Positions 31,476 to 39,983 of a stretch of DNA of 64,000 nucleotides are shown in pieces. The stretch is taken from the NCBI RefSeq assembly GCF_900188375.1, contig NZ_FZOO01000006.1, positions 62,001 to 126,000 of the forward strand, written 5' to 3'. The stretch is from Geodermatophilus pulveris. GTDB lineage: Bacteria > Actinomycetota > Actinomycetes > Mycobacteriales > Geodermatophilaceae. A program made the position numbers and the translations under genes. Under the pieces are notes generated by a model. It made no database searches and was not told the DNA's origin. It worked only from the letters and a program-made list of their open reading frames with translations. Position 1 is the first letter of the stretch; each line of letters starts with the position of its first letter.

Positions 31476-31497
31476 CCGGGGGTCCTCTCCCCGGGTG
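31473..31497 (-). promoter_or_regulatory. Start-site hairpin downstream of riboswitch
   Basis: On the minus strand CACCCGGGG and CCCCGGGTG form a 9-bp stem whose loop holds the Shine-Dalgarno GAGAGGA and whose 3' arm contains the GTG start. It would block initiation when formed and is a plausible expression platform. Confidence 0.6.
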
Positions 31498-31520
31498 TCC
31501 ACGCCCGGAGGTGGCAGGAG

Positions 31521-31613
31521 GCGACGGCGGGAGTTCCTGACTCCCCGGCGGGTGCCGGGTCACAGTGGCGGGACCGCGCCGGAGTCGCACCGGGCTTCCT
31601 CCACTGCCGTCGC
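31521..31613 (-). ncRNA. Cobalamin riboswitch upstream of the chelatase-cobO-cobB operon
   Basis: The minus strand carries the B12-box hallmarks in order: GAGGAAGCCCGGTGCGACTC, then GCGCGGTCCCGCCACTGTGA, then GGGGAGTCAGGAACTC. Flanking GCGACGGC and GCCGTCGC close the P1 stem. Adenosylcobalamin binding should turn the operon off. The upstream 31614-31713 region shows nothing else I recognise. Confidence 0.93.
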
Positions 31614-31713
31614 TGTGGTGGCGTCATCAGACCACGCCCGACCCCCCGGGTGACACCCCGGCCCGGTCACTCGAGGGTCCGGGGAGTGACGCGGCATGCT
31701 GTGCCGCCGCGGT

Positions 31714-31762
31714 TCGACCCCCCACCGCTCGCAGGCTCGCGGCGGGACCCTGCAGCGGGCCG
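31714..31762. repeat. Inverted-repeat element, partial copy C
   Basis: It contains the family core (CCCCCCAC, GCTCGCAGGCTCGCGGCGGG, ACCCTGCAG) but only a short right arm and no matching left arm. It lies in the divergent promoter between the riboswitch operon and the AbrB-type gene, unlike the other copies, which lie at gene ends. Confidence 0.6.
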
Positions 31763-31777
31763 GGCAGAGTGGGCGCC

Positions 31778-32842
31778 GTGGCGGAGCCGGGGTGGGGTGC
31801 GCGGGCGGCCGACGCGGCGCTGGTCGTGGCCGTCGCCGCCGGGCTCGCGCTGGCCCTCGACGTCCTCGACCTGCCCTCCCCGGCGCTGTTCGGCGGGCTG
31901 CTCGCCGGGCTGGCGCGCGGGCTGGCCGGCCGGCGGCGGCTCGCCGTCCCCAAGCCGGTCACGACGGCGGCCCAGGGGCTGATCGGCGTCTCCATCGGCG
32001 CGCTGGTCGACCTGGGCACGCTGGAGGCGGTCGCCCGGAACTGGCTGCCGGTGCTGCTGGTCACCCTCGCCACCCTGCTGCTCAGCGTGCTGGCCGGGCT
32101 GCTCATGCGCCTGCAGCGCGGCGTCAGCCCGGTGACCGGCGCGTTCGCCATGGTCGCCGGGGGCGCGTCGGGCATCACCGCGATGTCCCGGGAGCTGGGC
32201 GCCGACGAGCGGATGGTCGCCGTCCTGCAGTACCTGCGGGTGCTGCTCATCGTGGCCCTCATGCCGGTGACGGCGGCGACGGTGTTCGGCGCCGACCCGG
32301 GCGCCGGCGGGCCCACGGTGGACGACGCCGGGCCGGGCTGGCCGGCCGGGCTGCTGTTCGCCGCCGTCTGCCTCGGCGCCGGCGCGCCGCTGGCCCGGCT
32401 GCTGCGGATCCCGGTGCCCGCCCTGCTCGGGCCGATGCTGGTGGCCGCCGGGCTCGACCTCGGCGGGCTCTCCGCCGGCGCGGACGTCCCGGCGCCGCTG
32501 GCGGCGGCGGCCTTCCTGGCCGTCGGGCTGGTGGTCGGGCTCGCCTTCACCCGCGACAGCCTGCGCACCATCGGCCGCGCCATGCCCCTGGCCCTGGTCG
32601 TCATCCTCGGGCTGATCGTCGCCTGTGCCGGGCTGGGCGCGCTGCTGGCCGCGACCACCGGTGCCAGCGCGCTGGACGCCTACCTCGCCACCACCCCCGG
32701 CGGGCTCTACGCGGTGCTCGCCACCGCCCAGGACAGCGGCGCCGACGCCACCTTCGTGCTGGCCGTGCAGGTGCTGCGGCTGTTCGTGATGCTGCTGTCC
32801 GCGCCGCTGTTGGCGCGCTGGCTGCGCCGCACCCGCGGGTGA
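31778..32842 (+). CDS. AbrB family membrane transporter
   Basis: 354 residues with about ten hydrophobic helices in two homologous halves. Typical AbrB-duplication motifs are PVTGAFAMVAGGASGITAMSRELGAD and its partner TTPGGLYAVLATAQDSGAD. The old name ammonia monooxygenase is not supported. The substrate is unknown. GTG at 31778 follows CAGAGT by 7 nt. It is divergent from the riboswitch operon, so a link to corrinoid or cobalt handling is possible but unproven. Confidence 0.8.
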   Translation: MAEPGWGARAADAALVVAVAAGLALALDVLDLPSPALFGGLLAGLARGLAGRRRLAVPKPVTTAAQGLIGVSIGALVDLGTLEAVARNWLPVLLVTLATLLLSVLAGLLMRLQRGVSPVTGAFAMVAGGASGITAMSRELGADERMVAVLQYLRVLLIVALMPVTAATVFGADPGAGGPTVDDAGPGWPAGLLFAAVCLGAGAPLARLLRIPVPALLGPMLVAAGLDLGGLSAGADVPAPLAAAAFLAVGLVVGLAFTRDSLRTIGRAMPLALVVILGLIVACAGLGALLAATTGASALDAYLATTPGGLYAVLATAQDSGADATFVLAVQVLRLFVMLLSAPLLARWLRRTRG

Positions 32843-32895
32843 CCGATGCGGCCGTTCCGGTGCCGTGGGCACCTGGCGCGCCTACCCTCGACCGG

Positions 32896-33171
32896 GTGCC
32901 CAGGGAGGTGAGGGAGCTGTCCGAGGAACCGACCGGCGCGGACGCCGGGACGCAGGACGCGGTGCTGCTGTTCGTCGGTGGCCCGCTCGACGGGCGGGTG
33001 GAGATCCGCGAGGCGCGCCTCGGCGAGCCCCTGCCCACCATCACGCACGTCCACCTGCACGGCGGCCCCAAGGTCGTGCACCGCTACGACCTGACCCCGC
33101 TGGGCCCCCGGGCCGGCGTGTACCGCCTGCGGCCGCGGCAGCCGGTCCGCGACCGGTCCGTCGCCGACTGA
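32896..33171 (+). CDS. Conserved hypothetical protein, 91 aa
   Basis: A soluble protein with the central block FVGGPLDGRVEIREARLG and a C-terminal YDLTPLGPRAGVYRLRP. I do not recognise the family. TACCCT ends 7 nt before the GTG, the same arrangement as at nth. It is convergent with the PemK-like gene, with 4 nt between stops. Confidence 0.65.
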   Translation: MPREVRELSEEPTGADAGTQDAVLLFVGGPLDGRVEIREARLGEPLPTITHVHLHGGPKVVHRYDLTPLGPRAGVYRLRPRQPVRDRSVAD

Positions 33172-33175
33172 GCGG

Positions 33176-33691
33176 TCACGACCGGTGGAGGGCGCGCAGC
33201 GCCGCCACCACCTCGTCGAACACGGCCCGCCCGAGCACCGCACCCTCCCGGCGGGCCGCGCCGGGCGGGACGAGCAGCAGGCGGTCCAGGCGCGCCTCGC
33301 TGGGCCGCCCGCGCGGGTCCCAGCCGCCGCGGCCGACGTCCACCCAGTGGCGGCCGTACCGGGCCTCGTCCGCGGCGTCCCGGTCGTGGTCCTGGCCGGA
33401 CAGCAGCAGGCCCACCAGGTCCGCGCCGCGGCGGCCGACCACGAGCACCGGGCGGTCCTTGCCGCGGCCGTCGCCCTCGTCGTAGGGCACCCACGCCCAG
33501 ACGACCTCGCCGGGGTCGGGCTCGCCGTCGTCCTGCGGGCGGTGGACCAGCTCGACGCCGGCCAGCCCGCCCGGGAGGTCGCGGACGCCGCCGTCGCCCG
33601 GCGCGGCGGGTGCGGGCGGGCGGCCGGCGCGGGGCCGCAGGGCCGACCGCAGCAGCCGGCCGAGCACCCGGGACAGGGAGGGGCCGGCCAC
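33176..33691 (-). CDS. PemK/MazF-like domain protein
   Basis: 171 residues. The middle, GEVVWAWVPYDEGDGRGKDRPVLVVGR, matches the N-terminal strand and RPVLV motif of the PemK/MazF RNase barrel, but the N-terminal 50 residues are a Pro/Arg-rich extension and the C-terminal half diverges. No antitoxin gene precedes it, so a classical toxin-antitoxin role is doubtful. TAGCCT lies 7 nt before the GTG at 33691. Confidence 0.7.
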   Translation of the reverse strand: MAGPSLSRVLGRLLRSALRPRAGRPPAPAAPGDGGVRDLPGGLAGVELVHRPQDDGEPDPGEVVWAWVPYDEGDGRGKDRPVLVVGRRGADLVGLLLSGQDHDRDAADEARYGRHWVDVGRGGWDPRGRPSEARLDRLLLVPPGAARREGAVLGRAVFDEVVAALRALHRS

Positions 33692-33720
33692 GAGGCGCAG
33701 GCTAGCGCGTCGGGCCGGGG

Positions 33721-33750
33721 TGCCCGAGTGTCACTCGTGACACACGGGCA
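33721..33750. promoter_or_regulatory. 30-bp near-perfect palindrome (operator candidate)
   Basis: TGCCCG, A, GTGTCAC, TC, GTGACAC, A, CGGGCA: 13 of 14 base pairs match, with a 2-nt centre. It is in the divergent gap between the PemK-like gene and the 65-aa gene, and a second palindrome (GGGCAC-GAT-GTGCCC) lies at 33789-33803. Confidence 0.6.
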
Positions 33751-33842
33751 CCAATTCGTCACGCCTGTGGTTCGACTGGCCGACACGGGGGCACGATGTG
33801 CCCACGGGGCGGACGTGGTCTCCCCGGGAGAGGGGAGTCCCC

Positions 33843-34040
33843 ATGACCTCGGCCGAGCCGCTTCCCCCTGCTTCGCCGCGGGGGCGCGAGGTGAAGGCGA
33901 GCGTGCTCGCCGCCTTCCAGCTCGTGGAGGACGCGCGCTACCTGGGCACCGGCCCGCGCAGCCGGCGGGGCCGCCGGCGGGCGATCGCCGAACGCACCGT
34001 CGCCTACCGGAGACTCGCCCGGGACCTGCGCGCCGGCTAG
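33843..34040 (+). CDS. Small hypothetical protein, 65 aa
   Basis: A basic, helical C-terminal part (SRRGRRRAIAERTVAYRRLA) follows a short Pro/Ser-rich start. No domain is recognised. ATG at 33843 has GAGAGGGGAG upstream, so translation is credible. Preceded by two strong palindromes. Confidence 0.6.
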   Translation: MTSAEPLPPASPRGREVKASVLAAFQLVEDARYLGTGPRSRRGRRRAIAERTVAYRRLARDLRAG

Positions 34041-34081
34041 GCCCCTCCCGGGCACCGCCCCGAGCTCGCGACGGGGTCCGC

Positions 34082-34678
34082 TCAGAGCTCGGTGGCCAGC
34101 TCCGCGCGCATCTCCTCCTGCCCGGGCAGCGGCGTGGTCAGCCGGCAGTGGTCGCGCAGCACCTCGCCGAGCGCGGGGAACGACGAGCGCGGCACCTGCC
34201 GGTCGGCGTCCCACAGGCCCGAGCGCATGACCGCCTTGCCGCACTGGAAGTAGGCGCGCTCGACGGTCAGCACCAGGACCGAGCGCGGCCCGCGGCCGAA
34301 CTCGGTGAGGTCCACGCCGAGCGCGTCGGGGCCCACCAGCGTCGTCGTCCCGAAGACCTTGAGCGTCTCCTCGAACCCGGGCACGAGGAACAGCAGGGCC
34401 GCGCGGGGGTTGCCGACGGTGTTGCGCAGGCCGTCGACCCGGTTGTTGCCCTGCCGGTCGGGCAGCGCCAGCGTGCGCTCGTCCAGGACGCGGACGAAGC
34501 CCGGGTCCCCGCCCCGCGGGGAGACGTCGGGCCAGCCGTCGGGGCCGGCCGTGGACAGCGTGGCGAACGGCGAGAGCGCGATGAAGGCCCGGCAGTGCCG
34601 GTCCAGGGCGGCCACGACCTTGTCGCGGACCAGCTGCGAGGGCTCGCGGTAGGAGGCCAGCACGGCGGCGGAGTCCAT
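34082..34678 (-). CDS. Pyridoxamine-5'-phosphate oxidase-like FMN flavoprotein
   Basis: 198 residues with a split-barrel PPOX fold. FATLSTAGPDGWPDVSPRGGDPGFV is the N-terminal flavin-binding strand pair, and LPDRQGNNRVDGLRNTVGNPRAALLF is typical of the MSMEG_1061-like subgroup. Such enzymes use FMN or F420; which one cannot be decided here. The start is ATG at 34678. TACCGT on the minus strand lies 6 nt upstream, inside a palindrome shared with the divergent thioesterase gene. Confidence 0.8.
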   Translation of the reverse strand: MDSAAVLASYREPSQLVRDKVVAALDRHCRAFIALSPFATLSTAGPDGWPDVSPRGGDPGFVRVLDERTLALPDRQGNNRVDGLRNTVGNPRAALLFLVPGFEETLKVFGTTTLVGPDALGVDLTEFGRGPRSVLVLTVERAYFQCGKAVMRSGLWDADRQVPRSSFPALGEVLRDHCRLTTPLPGQEEMRAELATEL

Positions 34679-34684
34679 GGCCGA

Positions 34685-34704
34685 ACGGTAGCCGCCGCTA
34701 CCGT
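34685..34704. promoter_or_regulatory. Symmetric divergent promoter
   Basis: ACGGTAGC-CGCC-GCTACCGT is a perfect palindrome whose two arms each contain TACCGT, one -10 hexamer for each direction, 6 nt before the minus-strand ATG and 8 nt before the plus-strand GTG. Confidence 0.6.
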
Positions 34705-34712
34705 GGCCCCCC

Positions 34713-35102
34713 GTGCCCGCACAGTGGAGCTCGCCGGTCCGGTACGTCGAGTGCGACCAGCAGGGCGTGGTCTTCAACGCCCACTACCTGACCTGGGCCG
34801 ACGAGGCCGCGACGGCCTGGTGGGCGTCGGTCGGCCTGCCCTGGGACGAGCTGGTCGCCCGCGGCGGCGAGCCGGTGGTCAAGGCCAGCACGCTGGAGTG
34901 GAGCTCCCCGGCGCGCTGGGGCGACACGGTCACCGTGGACGCCGACGCGGAGCGCGTGGGCCGCACCAGCCTGACCGTCGGCTGCACCGTGCGCGTGGAC
35001 GGGCGGGTCTGCTGCGTCGTCCGCACCACCTACGTCTGGCTCACCGACGGCGGCCCGGCGCCCTGGCCGGACGACGTCCGGTCCCGCGTCACCGCGGGGT
35101 GA
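34713..35102 (+). CDS. Acyl-CoA thioesterase (4-hydroxybenzoyl-CoA thioesterase family)
   Basis: 129 residues, a single hotdog domain. The active-site motif [16 protein letters not shown] carries the catalytic aspartate of the 4HBT group. It hydrolyses an acyl-CoA thioester of unknown chain. The 3' end overlaps the 3' end of the convergent cobQ by 14 bp. Probably leaderless. Confidence 0.87.
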   Translation: MPAQWSSPVRYVECDQQGVVFNAHYLTWADEAATAWWASVGLPWDELVARGGEPVVKASTLEWSSPARWGDTVTVDADAERVGRTSLTVGCTVRVDGRVCCVVRTTYVWLTDGGPAPWPDDVRSRVTAG

Positions 35103-36594
35103 GCGCGTCCCCGGGCGGGAGCAGCGGCAGGCCGTCCGGGGCGCCGTCCTCCAGCAGTCGCCACAGCGCGGCGGTGTCGGCGTGCTCGGCGACCAGGTCG
35201 CCGAGCGCGTCCAGCCGGCGTTCCCGGACCGCGGCGAAGTCGGTGTCCGGCGCCGGCACGTACCGCCGTCCGGCCACCCGCGCGACCTCGGTGAGGAACG
35301 CCCGCCGGAACCCGTCGTTCTCCAGCGCCCCGTGCCACGTGGTGCCGAACACCGCGCCGACCCGGCCGCCGTCCAGGAAGGGCTCGGCATCGTCGACGTA
35401 GGTGACCACGCCGTGGTGGATCTCGTAGCCGCGCACCGGCTCGCCCAGCGCCGTCCCGGCGGGCCGGCCCAGCGTCTTCTCCGGCGCGAACCGCACGTCG
35501 GCGGGCAGCAGCCCCAGGCCGGGCACGGTGCCGGCCCGCGACTCCACGTGGTCGGTGATGGTGCGGGCCAGCATCTGGTGCCCGCCGCACACGCCGAGGA
35601 CCGCCCGCCCGGCTGCGGCGTGCCGGGCGACGGCGTCGGCCAGCCCGGTCTCCCGCAGCCAGCCCAGGTCGCTCACCGTCGCGCGGGTGCCGGGCAGCAC
35701 CACCAGGTCGGCGTCGGCCAGCTCCTCGGGCCGGGTGACGTGGCGCACCAGGACGCCGGGCTCGGCGGCCAGCGCGTCGACGTCGGTGGAGTTGGACAGC
35801 CGGGGCAGCCGGGCGACGGCGACCCGCAGCACCTCCTCGCCGTGCGGCGGCCCGGCCAGGGTGACGCCGGTGGGGATGCCGAGGGAGTCCTCGACGTCGA
35901 GGGCCGCGCCGGGCAGCCAGGGCAGCACGCCGAGGGTGGGCCGCCCGGCGAGGGCGGCCAGCCGGTCCAGCCCCGGGCGCAGCAGCCGGACGTCGCCGCG
36001 GAACTTGTTCACCAGGAAGCCGGCGACCAGCCGCTGGTCGGCCGGCGGCATGAGCGCGACGGTGCCGTAGAGGGCGGGGAACACCCCGCCGCGGTCGATG
36101 TCGCCGACGACGACCACCGGCAGCCCGGCCGCGGTGGCCAGGCCCATGTTGGCGATGTCGTCGGCGCGCAGGTTGATCTCGGTGGGGGAGCCGGCGCCCT
36201 CGCAGACCACCACGTCGAAGCGGGCCCGCAGGTCGGCCAGGCAGCTGAGCACCTGCTCGAGCAGCGCGGCCTTCATCGGCCGGTAGGACAGCGCGGTCAC
36301 GTCCGCGACCGGCCGGCCGAGGACGACGACCTGGCTGGAGTCCTCGCCGCCGGGCTTGAGCAGCACCGGGTTCATCGCCGCCTCGGGCTCCACGCGGGCG
36401 GCGGCGGCCTGCATCACCTGGGCCCGGCCGATCTCCGCGCCGTCGGCGGTGACCACCGAGTTGTTGCTCATGTTCTGCGCCTTGAACGGGGCCACCGACA
36501 CCCCCTGGCGGGCCAGCCAGCGGCAGATGCCGGCCGTCACCACCGACTTGCCGGCGTCCGACGTCGTCCCGGCCACCAGCAGCGCGCCGCTCAC
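35089..36594 (-). CDS. cobQ: Cobyric acid synthase
   Basis: 501 residues. The N-terminal ATP domain has GTTSDAGKS at about 8-16 and [11 protein letters not shown]. The C-terminal glutamine amidotransferase domain has its cysteine in GVCGGHQML near 330 and RGYEIHHG with the histidine. It amidates the b, d, e and g side chains. The GTG overlaps the plsC-like stop by 4 nt, so it is coupled to an unrelated lipid gene. Confidence 0.95.
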   Translation of the reverse strand: MSGALLVAGTTSDAGKSVVTAGICRWLARQGVSVAPFKAQNMSNNSVVTADGAEIGRAQVMQAAAARVEPEAAMNPVLLKPGGEDSSQVVVLGRPVADVTALSYRPMKAALLEQVLSCLADLRARFDVVVCEGAGSPTEINLRADDIANMGLATAAGLPVVVVGDIDRGGVFPALYGTVALMPPADQRLVAGFLVNKFRGDVRLLRPGLDRLAALAGRPTLGVLPWLPGAALDVEDSLGIPTGVTLAGPPHGEEVLRVAVARLPRLSNSTDVDALAAEPGVLVRHVTRPEELADADLVVLPGTRATVSDLGWLRETGLADAVARHAAAGRAVLGVCGGHQMLARTITDHVESRAGTVPGLGLLPADVRFAPEKTLGRPAGTALGEPVRGYEIHHGVVTYVDDAEPFLDGGRVGAVFGTTWHGALENDGFRRAFLTEVARVAGRRYVPAPDTDFAAVRERRLDALGDLVAEHADTAALWRLLEDGAPDGLPLLPPGDALTPR

Positions 36595-37259
36595 CGGCCG
36601 GCTCCCGGTGGGCCGCCCCAGCCGGCCTTCTCCTGCCCGGACAGCTCGGCGATCGCCTCCATGATCCGGTCGGTCACCACCCGGCGGGCCCGGCCGTTGC
36701 CGGCCATGCCGCGCTGCTCCGGGAAGGTCAGCGGCTCCCCGAAGGTGACCGCCACCTTGTGCGGGCGCGGCCAGCGGGTGTCGACCGGCTGCACCCGGTC
36801 GGTGCCCGCGACGGCCACCGGGACGACGGGGCAGTCGGCGGTCAGCGCCAGCCAGGCGACGCCGGTCTTGCCGCGGGCCAGCCGCCCGTCGCGCGAGCGG
36901 GTGCCCTCCGGGTAGATGCCGAACCCCTCGCCGCGGCGCAGCACGGCCAGTGCGGTGTCCAGCGCCTCCTGCGCGGCCCGCGACGTCTGCCGCTGCACCG
37001 GCATCGCGCCGAGCGCGGTGAACAGCGTCCGGGTCAGCCAGCCGCCGACCCCGGGGGTCGTGAAGTACTCCGCCTTGGCCAGGTAGTATACGCGGCGGGG
37101 GGCGGACAGCGGGATGACCATGCTGTCGATGAAGGACAGGTGGTTGCTGGCCAGGATGAACGCGCCGGTCGCCGGCACGTTCTCCCGCCCCGTCACGCGC
37201 ATCCGCAGGGTGAGGTGGAACAACGGGCGCAGGACCAACCGCGCGACCAGGTAGAGCAC
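36591..37259 (-). CDS. 1-acyl-glycerol-3-phosphate acyltransferase (PlsC type)
   Basis: 222 residues. The acyltransferase motifs NHLSFIDS (HX4D) and YPEGTRS are present, and an N-terminal hydrophobic stretch suggests membrane association. It makes phosphatidic acid or a related lipid. GTG at 37259 is preceded by GAGGAGGGG. Its stop overlaps the cobQ start, so both are one transcript. Confidence 0.9.
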   Translation of the reverse strand: MLYLVARLVLRPLFHLTLRMRVTGRENVPATGAFILASNHLSFIDSMVIPLSAPRRVYYLAKAEYFTTPGVGGWLTRTLFTALGAMPVQRQTSRAAQEALDTALAVLRRGEGFGIYPEGTRSRDGRLARGKTGVAWLALTADCPVVPVAVAGTDRVQPVDTRWPRPHKVAVTFGEPLTFPEQRGMAGNGRARRVVTDRIMEAIAELSGQEKAGWGGPPGAGR

Positions 37260-37325
37260 GCCGCCTGCCCCTCCTCGGCTCGGGGACCACCGGCGACCAC
37301 CGGCGACAGCGGCATCCTCCCCCGC

Positions 37326-37352
37326 GCCCCGGGAGCGGTCGGCTCCCGGGGC
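37326..37352 (-). terminator. Perfect hairpin terminator after the ANTAR gene
   Basis: GCCCCGGGAGC and GCTCCCGGGGC form a perfect 11-bp stem with loop GGTCG, 24 nt after the ANTAR stop and before the plsC-like start on the same strand. Confidence 0.8.
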
Positions 37353-37376
37353 GGGGTGACACGCCCTACCGCGCGC

Positions 37377-38105
37377 TCACGCCCGCCGGGGCGGGCAGAC
37401 GTCGCGCATCAGCGTCTGGATGTCCTCCGGCAGCGCGGCGTGCCCGGCCGCCGACGCGACGATCGCCACCGCGACGTCACGGACCTTGCGGTGGCAGTTG
37501 CTGGAGATGTGCGCCAGCAGGTCGAAGGCCACCTGCTCGCCGCAGCTGGTCAGCAGCATGAGGATGCCCTTGGCCTGCTCGATCGCCGCGCGGCTGCTCA
37601 TGGCGGTGCGCAGCTGCTCGACCTCCGTCTCCAGGGCGAGCACCCGGCCGTCGCCGTCCGCGCCGGCACCGGGCGCGTCCGTGGCCGGCTCCGAGGGCAC
37701 CTCGACCAGCACGCCCTCGAGGGCGTCGACGGTGCCGGTGGCGTCGACGAGCGGCTCCCCGACCAGGACGGCGGGGCGCCCGTCGCCGCTGCGGCCGCCC
37801 AGCCGCACCCGCAGGGCGAAGGGGACGCCGGCGGTGCAGGCGTCGGAGATGGCGTCGAGGGCCCGCGGCCGGTCGGCCGGGTGCAGCGAGCGGACCAGCA
37901 GCTCGGTGCACGGGTGCGACCCGTTGTGGGCCAGGGTGAGCAGCGCGGCCATCTCCGGGGTCCACGACCACGTGCCGGCGTGCCGGTCGTAGCGGTAGCG
38001 GCCGGCCAGCCGCCGGCCGGTGGTGGTGCTGCGCACCGGCTGCGGCACCGGGCGGGGATGGGGGCCGGCGGTGCGGTGCAGGGTGGGCGAGGCGGTCGGG
38101 GTCAC
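37377..38105 (-). CDS. ANTAR-domain regulator with PAS-like sensor domain
   Basis: 242 residues. A PAS-like region (about 35-145, beginning GRYRYDRHAGTWSWTPEM) leads through a coiled-coil (RVLALETEVEQLRTAMSSR) to a C-terminal ANTAR RNA-binding domain, AAIEQAKGILML...VAFDLL. ANTAR proteins bind paired hairpins in mRNA leaders and prevent termination. The start is GTG at 38105, with GGAG 6 nt upstream. The target RNAs are unknown; no clear ANTAR two-hairpin leader was found nearby. Confidence 0.82.
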   Translation of the reverse strand: MTPTASPTLHRTAGPHPRPVPQPVRSTTTGRRLAGRYRYDRHAGTWSWTPEMAALLTLAHNGSHPCTELLVRSLHPADRPRALDAISDACTAGVPFALRVRLGGRSGDGRPAVLVGEPLVDATGTVDALEGVLVEVPSEPATDAPGAGADGDGRVLALETEVEQLRTAMSSRAAIEQAKGILMLLTSCGEQVAFDLLAHISSNCHRKVRDVAVAIVASAAGHAALPEDIQTLMRDVCPPRRA

Positions 38106-38342
38106 GTCGACTCCACGGGTGGTCCGCCGGAGCAGGTCCGGCCAGGGGCGCCGGGGGCCGTGTGTTCGACTTCCCCGGGACGACGGCGACCCGCAGGCCA
38201 CCGACCGCTCCGTCAGCAGGGACCGTACGGCGTCCCGCGACGTCGTGCACAGGGGATCCGTGCCTGCCCGGTGTCGCATCCCGCGTGTCCCTGGAGCGGC
38301 TCCAGGTGGCGTCGCGCAGTGCGGTCGGTCGATGGCGCAGCG

Positions 38343-39308
38343 TCAGCGGCGGCGCAGTCCCCGGGCCAGGGCGGCGAGGACCGCGGCCGCCGTCCAGACC
38401 GCCCCGGACAGCCGGACGGCGCGGGGCACGTCGCCGGCCGTCGGCGCCCGACCGCGGCCGAGGACCGGGCGGTCCTCCACCCGGCTGCCGTAGACGTTGC
38501 GCCCGCCCAGCCGCAGCTGCAGGGCGCCGGCCAGCGCCGCCTCGCAGCGCCCGGCGTTGGGCGAGGGGTGCGCCGCGCCGTCGCGGCGCCAGGCGGTCCA
38601 CGCGCCGCGCGCCGAGCCGCCGGCCGACGGGGCGGCGGCCACGGTGAGCGCGGCGGTGAGCCGGGCGGGCAGCCAGTTGGCGACGTCGTCGGTGCGCGCG
38701 GCCGCCCAGCCGAAGCGGGCGTACCGCGGGGACCGGTGGCCCACCATCGCGTCCAGCGTGTTCACCGCGCGGTAGCCCAGCAGCCCGGGCAGGCCGGCCA
38801 GCGCGCCCCAGACCAGCGGGGCGACGGCGGCGTCGGAGGTGTTCTCCGCGACCGACTCCACGGTGGCGCGGGCCAGCTCGGGGACGTCGAGCCGGGACGG
38901 GTCGCGGCCGGCGAGGGTGGGCAGCAGGGCGCGGGCGGCGGGCAGGTCGCCGGCGTCCAGGGTGCGCGCCATCGCCGTCCCGGCGCGGGCCAGGGAGGTG
39001 CCGCCCAGCACCGTCCAGGTCGCGGCGGCGGTGACCAGGGTGCGGGCGGCCGGGCGGCGGCGGGTGGCCCGGTCGAGGGCGACGCCCAGGCCGGTGGCGG
39101 CGCCGGCCAGCAGCGCGGCGTACGCGGCCCCGGCGGCCCGCGAGTCCCGCCAGAGCGGGCGCTCCAGCGCGGCGGCGGCCCGGCCGAACCCGGCCACCGG
39201 GTGCCACCGCCGCGGGTCGGCCAGCAGCAGGTCGGCGGCCGCGCCGAGCGCCAGCCCCGCGGCGGTCGGCAGGTCACGCGGGGGCAGCACGCGGGCGGGT
39301 GGGTGCAC
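38343..39308 (-). CDS. cobD: Adenosylcobinamide-phosphate synthase (CbiB/CobD)
   Basis: 321 residues of an integral membrane enzyme. Family blocks are RRWHPVAGFGRAAAALE, ESVAENTSDAAVAPLVW, AVNTLDAMVGHRSPRY and SPNAGRCEAALAGALQLRLGG. It joins aminopropanol phosphate to cobyric acid. GTG at 39308 was chosen because an in-frame ATG at 39353 would overlap the divergent def start. Confidence 0.93.
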   Translation of the reverse strand: MHPPARVLPPRDLPTAAGLALGAAADLLLADPRRWHPVAGFGRAAAALERPLWRDSRAAGAAYAALLAGAATGLGVALDRATRRRPAARTLVTAAATWTVLGGTSLARAGTAMARTLDAGDLPAARALLPTLAGRDPSRLDVPELARATVESVAENTSDAAVAPLVWGALAGLPGLLGYRAVNTLDAMVGHRSPRYARFGWAAARTDDVANWLPARLTAALTVAAAPSAGGSARGAWTAWRRDGAAHPSPNAGRCEAALAGALQLRLGGRNVYGSRVEDRPVLGRGRAPTAGDVPRAVRLSGAVWTAAAVLAALARGLRRR

Positions 39309-39351
39309 GAGGGGATCGTGCCAACCGCCGCCGTCCCTAGGATGGCCGGTC

Positions 39352-39903
39352 ATGCGCCTGCCCGGCCGTTACAGCGGCGTCGCCCGGCCGATCGTCACCT
39401 ACGGCAGCAACCCGGTCCTGCACCGGGCGTGCGCGCCGGTCACCGTGTTCGACCGGGACCTGCGCCGGCTGGTGCTGGACATGTTCGCCTCGATGGAGGC
39501 CGCCGACGGGGTGGGCCTGGCGGCCAACCAGATCGGTGTCGACGCTCGGGTCTTCGTGATCGACTGCCCCGACGCCACCGGCGAGGACGTCGTCGGCTAC
39601 GTGGTCAACCCGGAGCTGACGGTCCTCGGGCCGCGCGAGGGCGAGCCGGCCGAGGAGGTCACCGACGAGGGCTGCCTGTCGGTGCCCGGGCCGTACGCCG
39701 TCCTGCCGCGGGCCTTCCGCGCCCGGGTGGACGGCGTCGACGCCGACGGCGCACCGGTGTCCATCGAGGCCACCGGGATGGCCGCCCGGTGCCTGCAGCA
39801 CGAGGTCGACCACCTCGACGGCACCGTCTACGTCGACCGGCTGCCCGAGGACCAGCGGGAGCGGCTGCTGGCCGAGGCGGCCGGCCCGGTGGGCAGCGCG
39901 TGA
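39352..39903 (+). CDS. def: Peptide deformylase
   Basis: 183 residues with the three metal-site motifs GVGLAANQIG, EGCLSVPG and HEVDHLDG in the right order. It removes formyl groups from nascent proteins. TAGGAT ends 8 nt before the ATG. The stop TGA overlaps a GTG that could open a longer cobL frame. Confidence 0.95.
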   Translation: MRLPGRYSGVARPIVTYGSNPVLHRACAPVTVFDRDLRRLVLDMFASMEAADGVGLAANQIGVDARVFVIDCPDATGEDVVGYVVNPELTVLGPREGEPAEEVTDEGCLSVPGPYAVLPRAFRARVDGVDADGAPVSIEATGMAARCLQHEVDHLDGTVYVDRLPEDQRERLLAEAAGPVGSA

Positions 39904-39917
39904 CGACAGCCGAGGGA

Positions 39918-39956
39918 GCATCGCAGCGAGCGCCAGCGAGCGAGGAGCGGACCGAG
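39918..39956. repeat. 39-bp dispersed repeat, copy 1 (upstream of cobL)
   Basis: A core of GCATCGCAG-GAGCGCC-GCGA-CGAGGAGCGGA-CGAG with single variable positions between. The other copies are at 54918 (inside cobN) and 59795 (upstream of cobU, minus strand). This one lies 28 nt before the chosen cobL GTG and is open in the cobL frame. Confidence 0.75.
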
Positions 39957-39983
39957 GCGCGGAGTCGCGCCGTCGAGCACCGC

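Noticed and set aside
31778-32842. AbrB-type gene as ammonia monooxygenase
   Set aside because: The sequence is a duplicated membrane transporter domain; the old annotation has no support in copper or active-site residues.
33176-33691. PemK-like gene as a toxin-antitoxin system
   Set aside because: There is no small antitoxin gene next to it on the same strand, and the 65-aa gene is divergent and not antitoxin-like.
36759-39350. A plus-strand frame running open through plsC, ANTAR and cobD into cobL
   Set aside because: The translation before cobL is low-complexity Arg/Gly/Ala and lies antisense to well-supported genes; only the cobL part is real.
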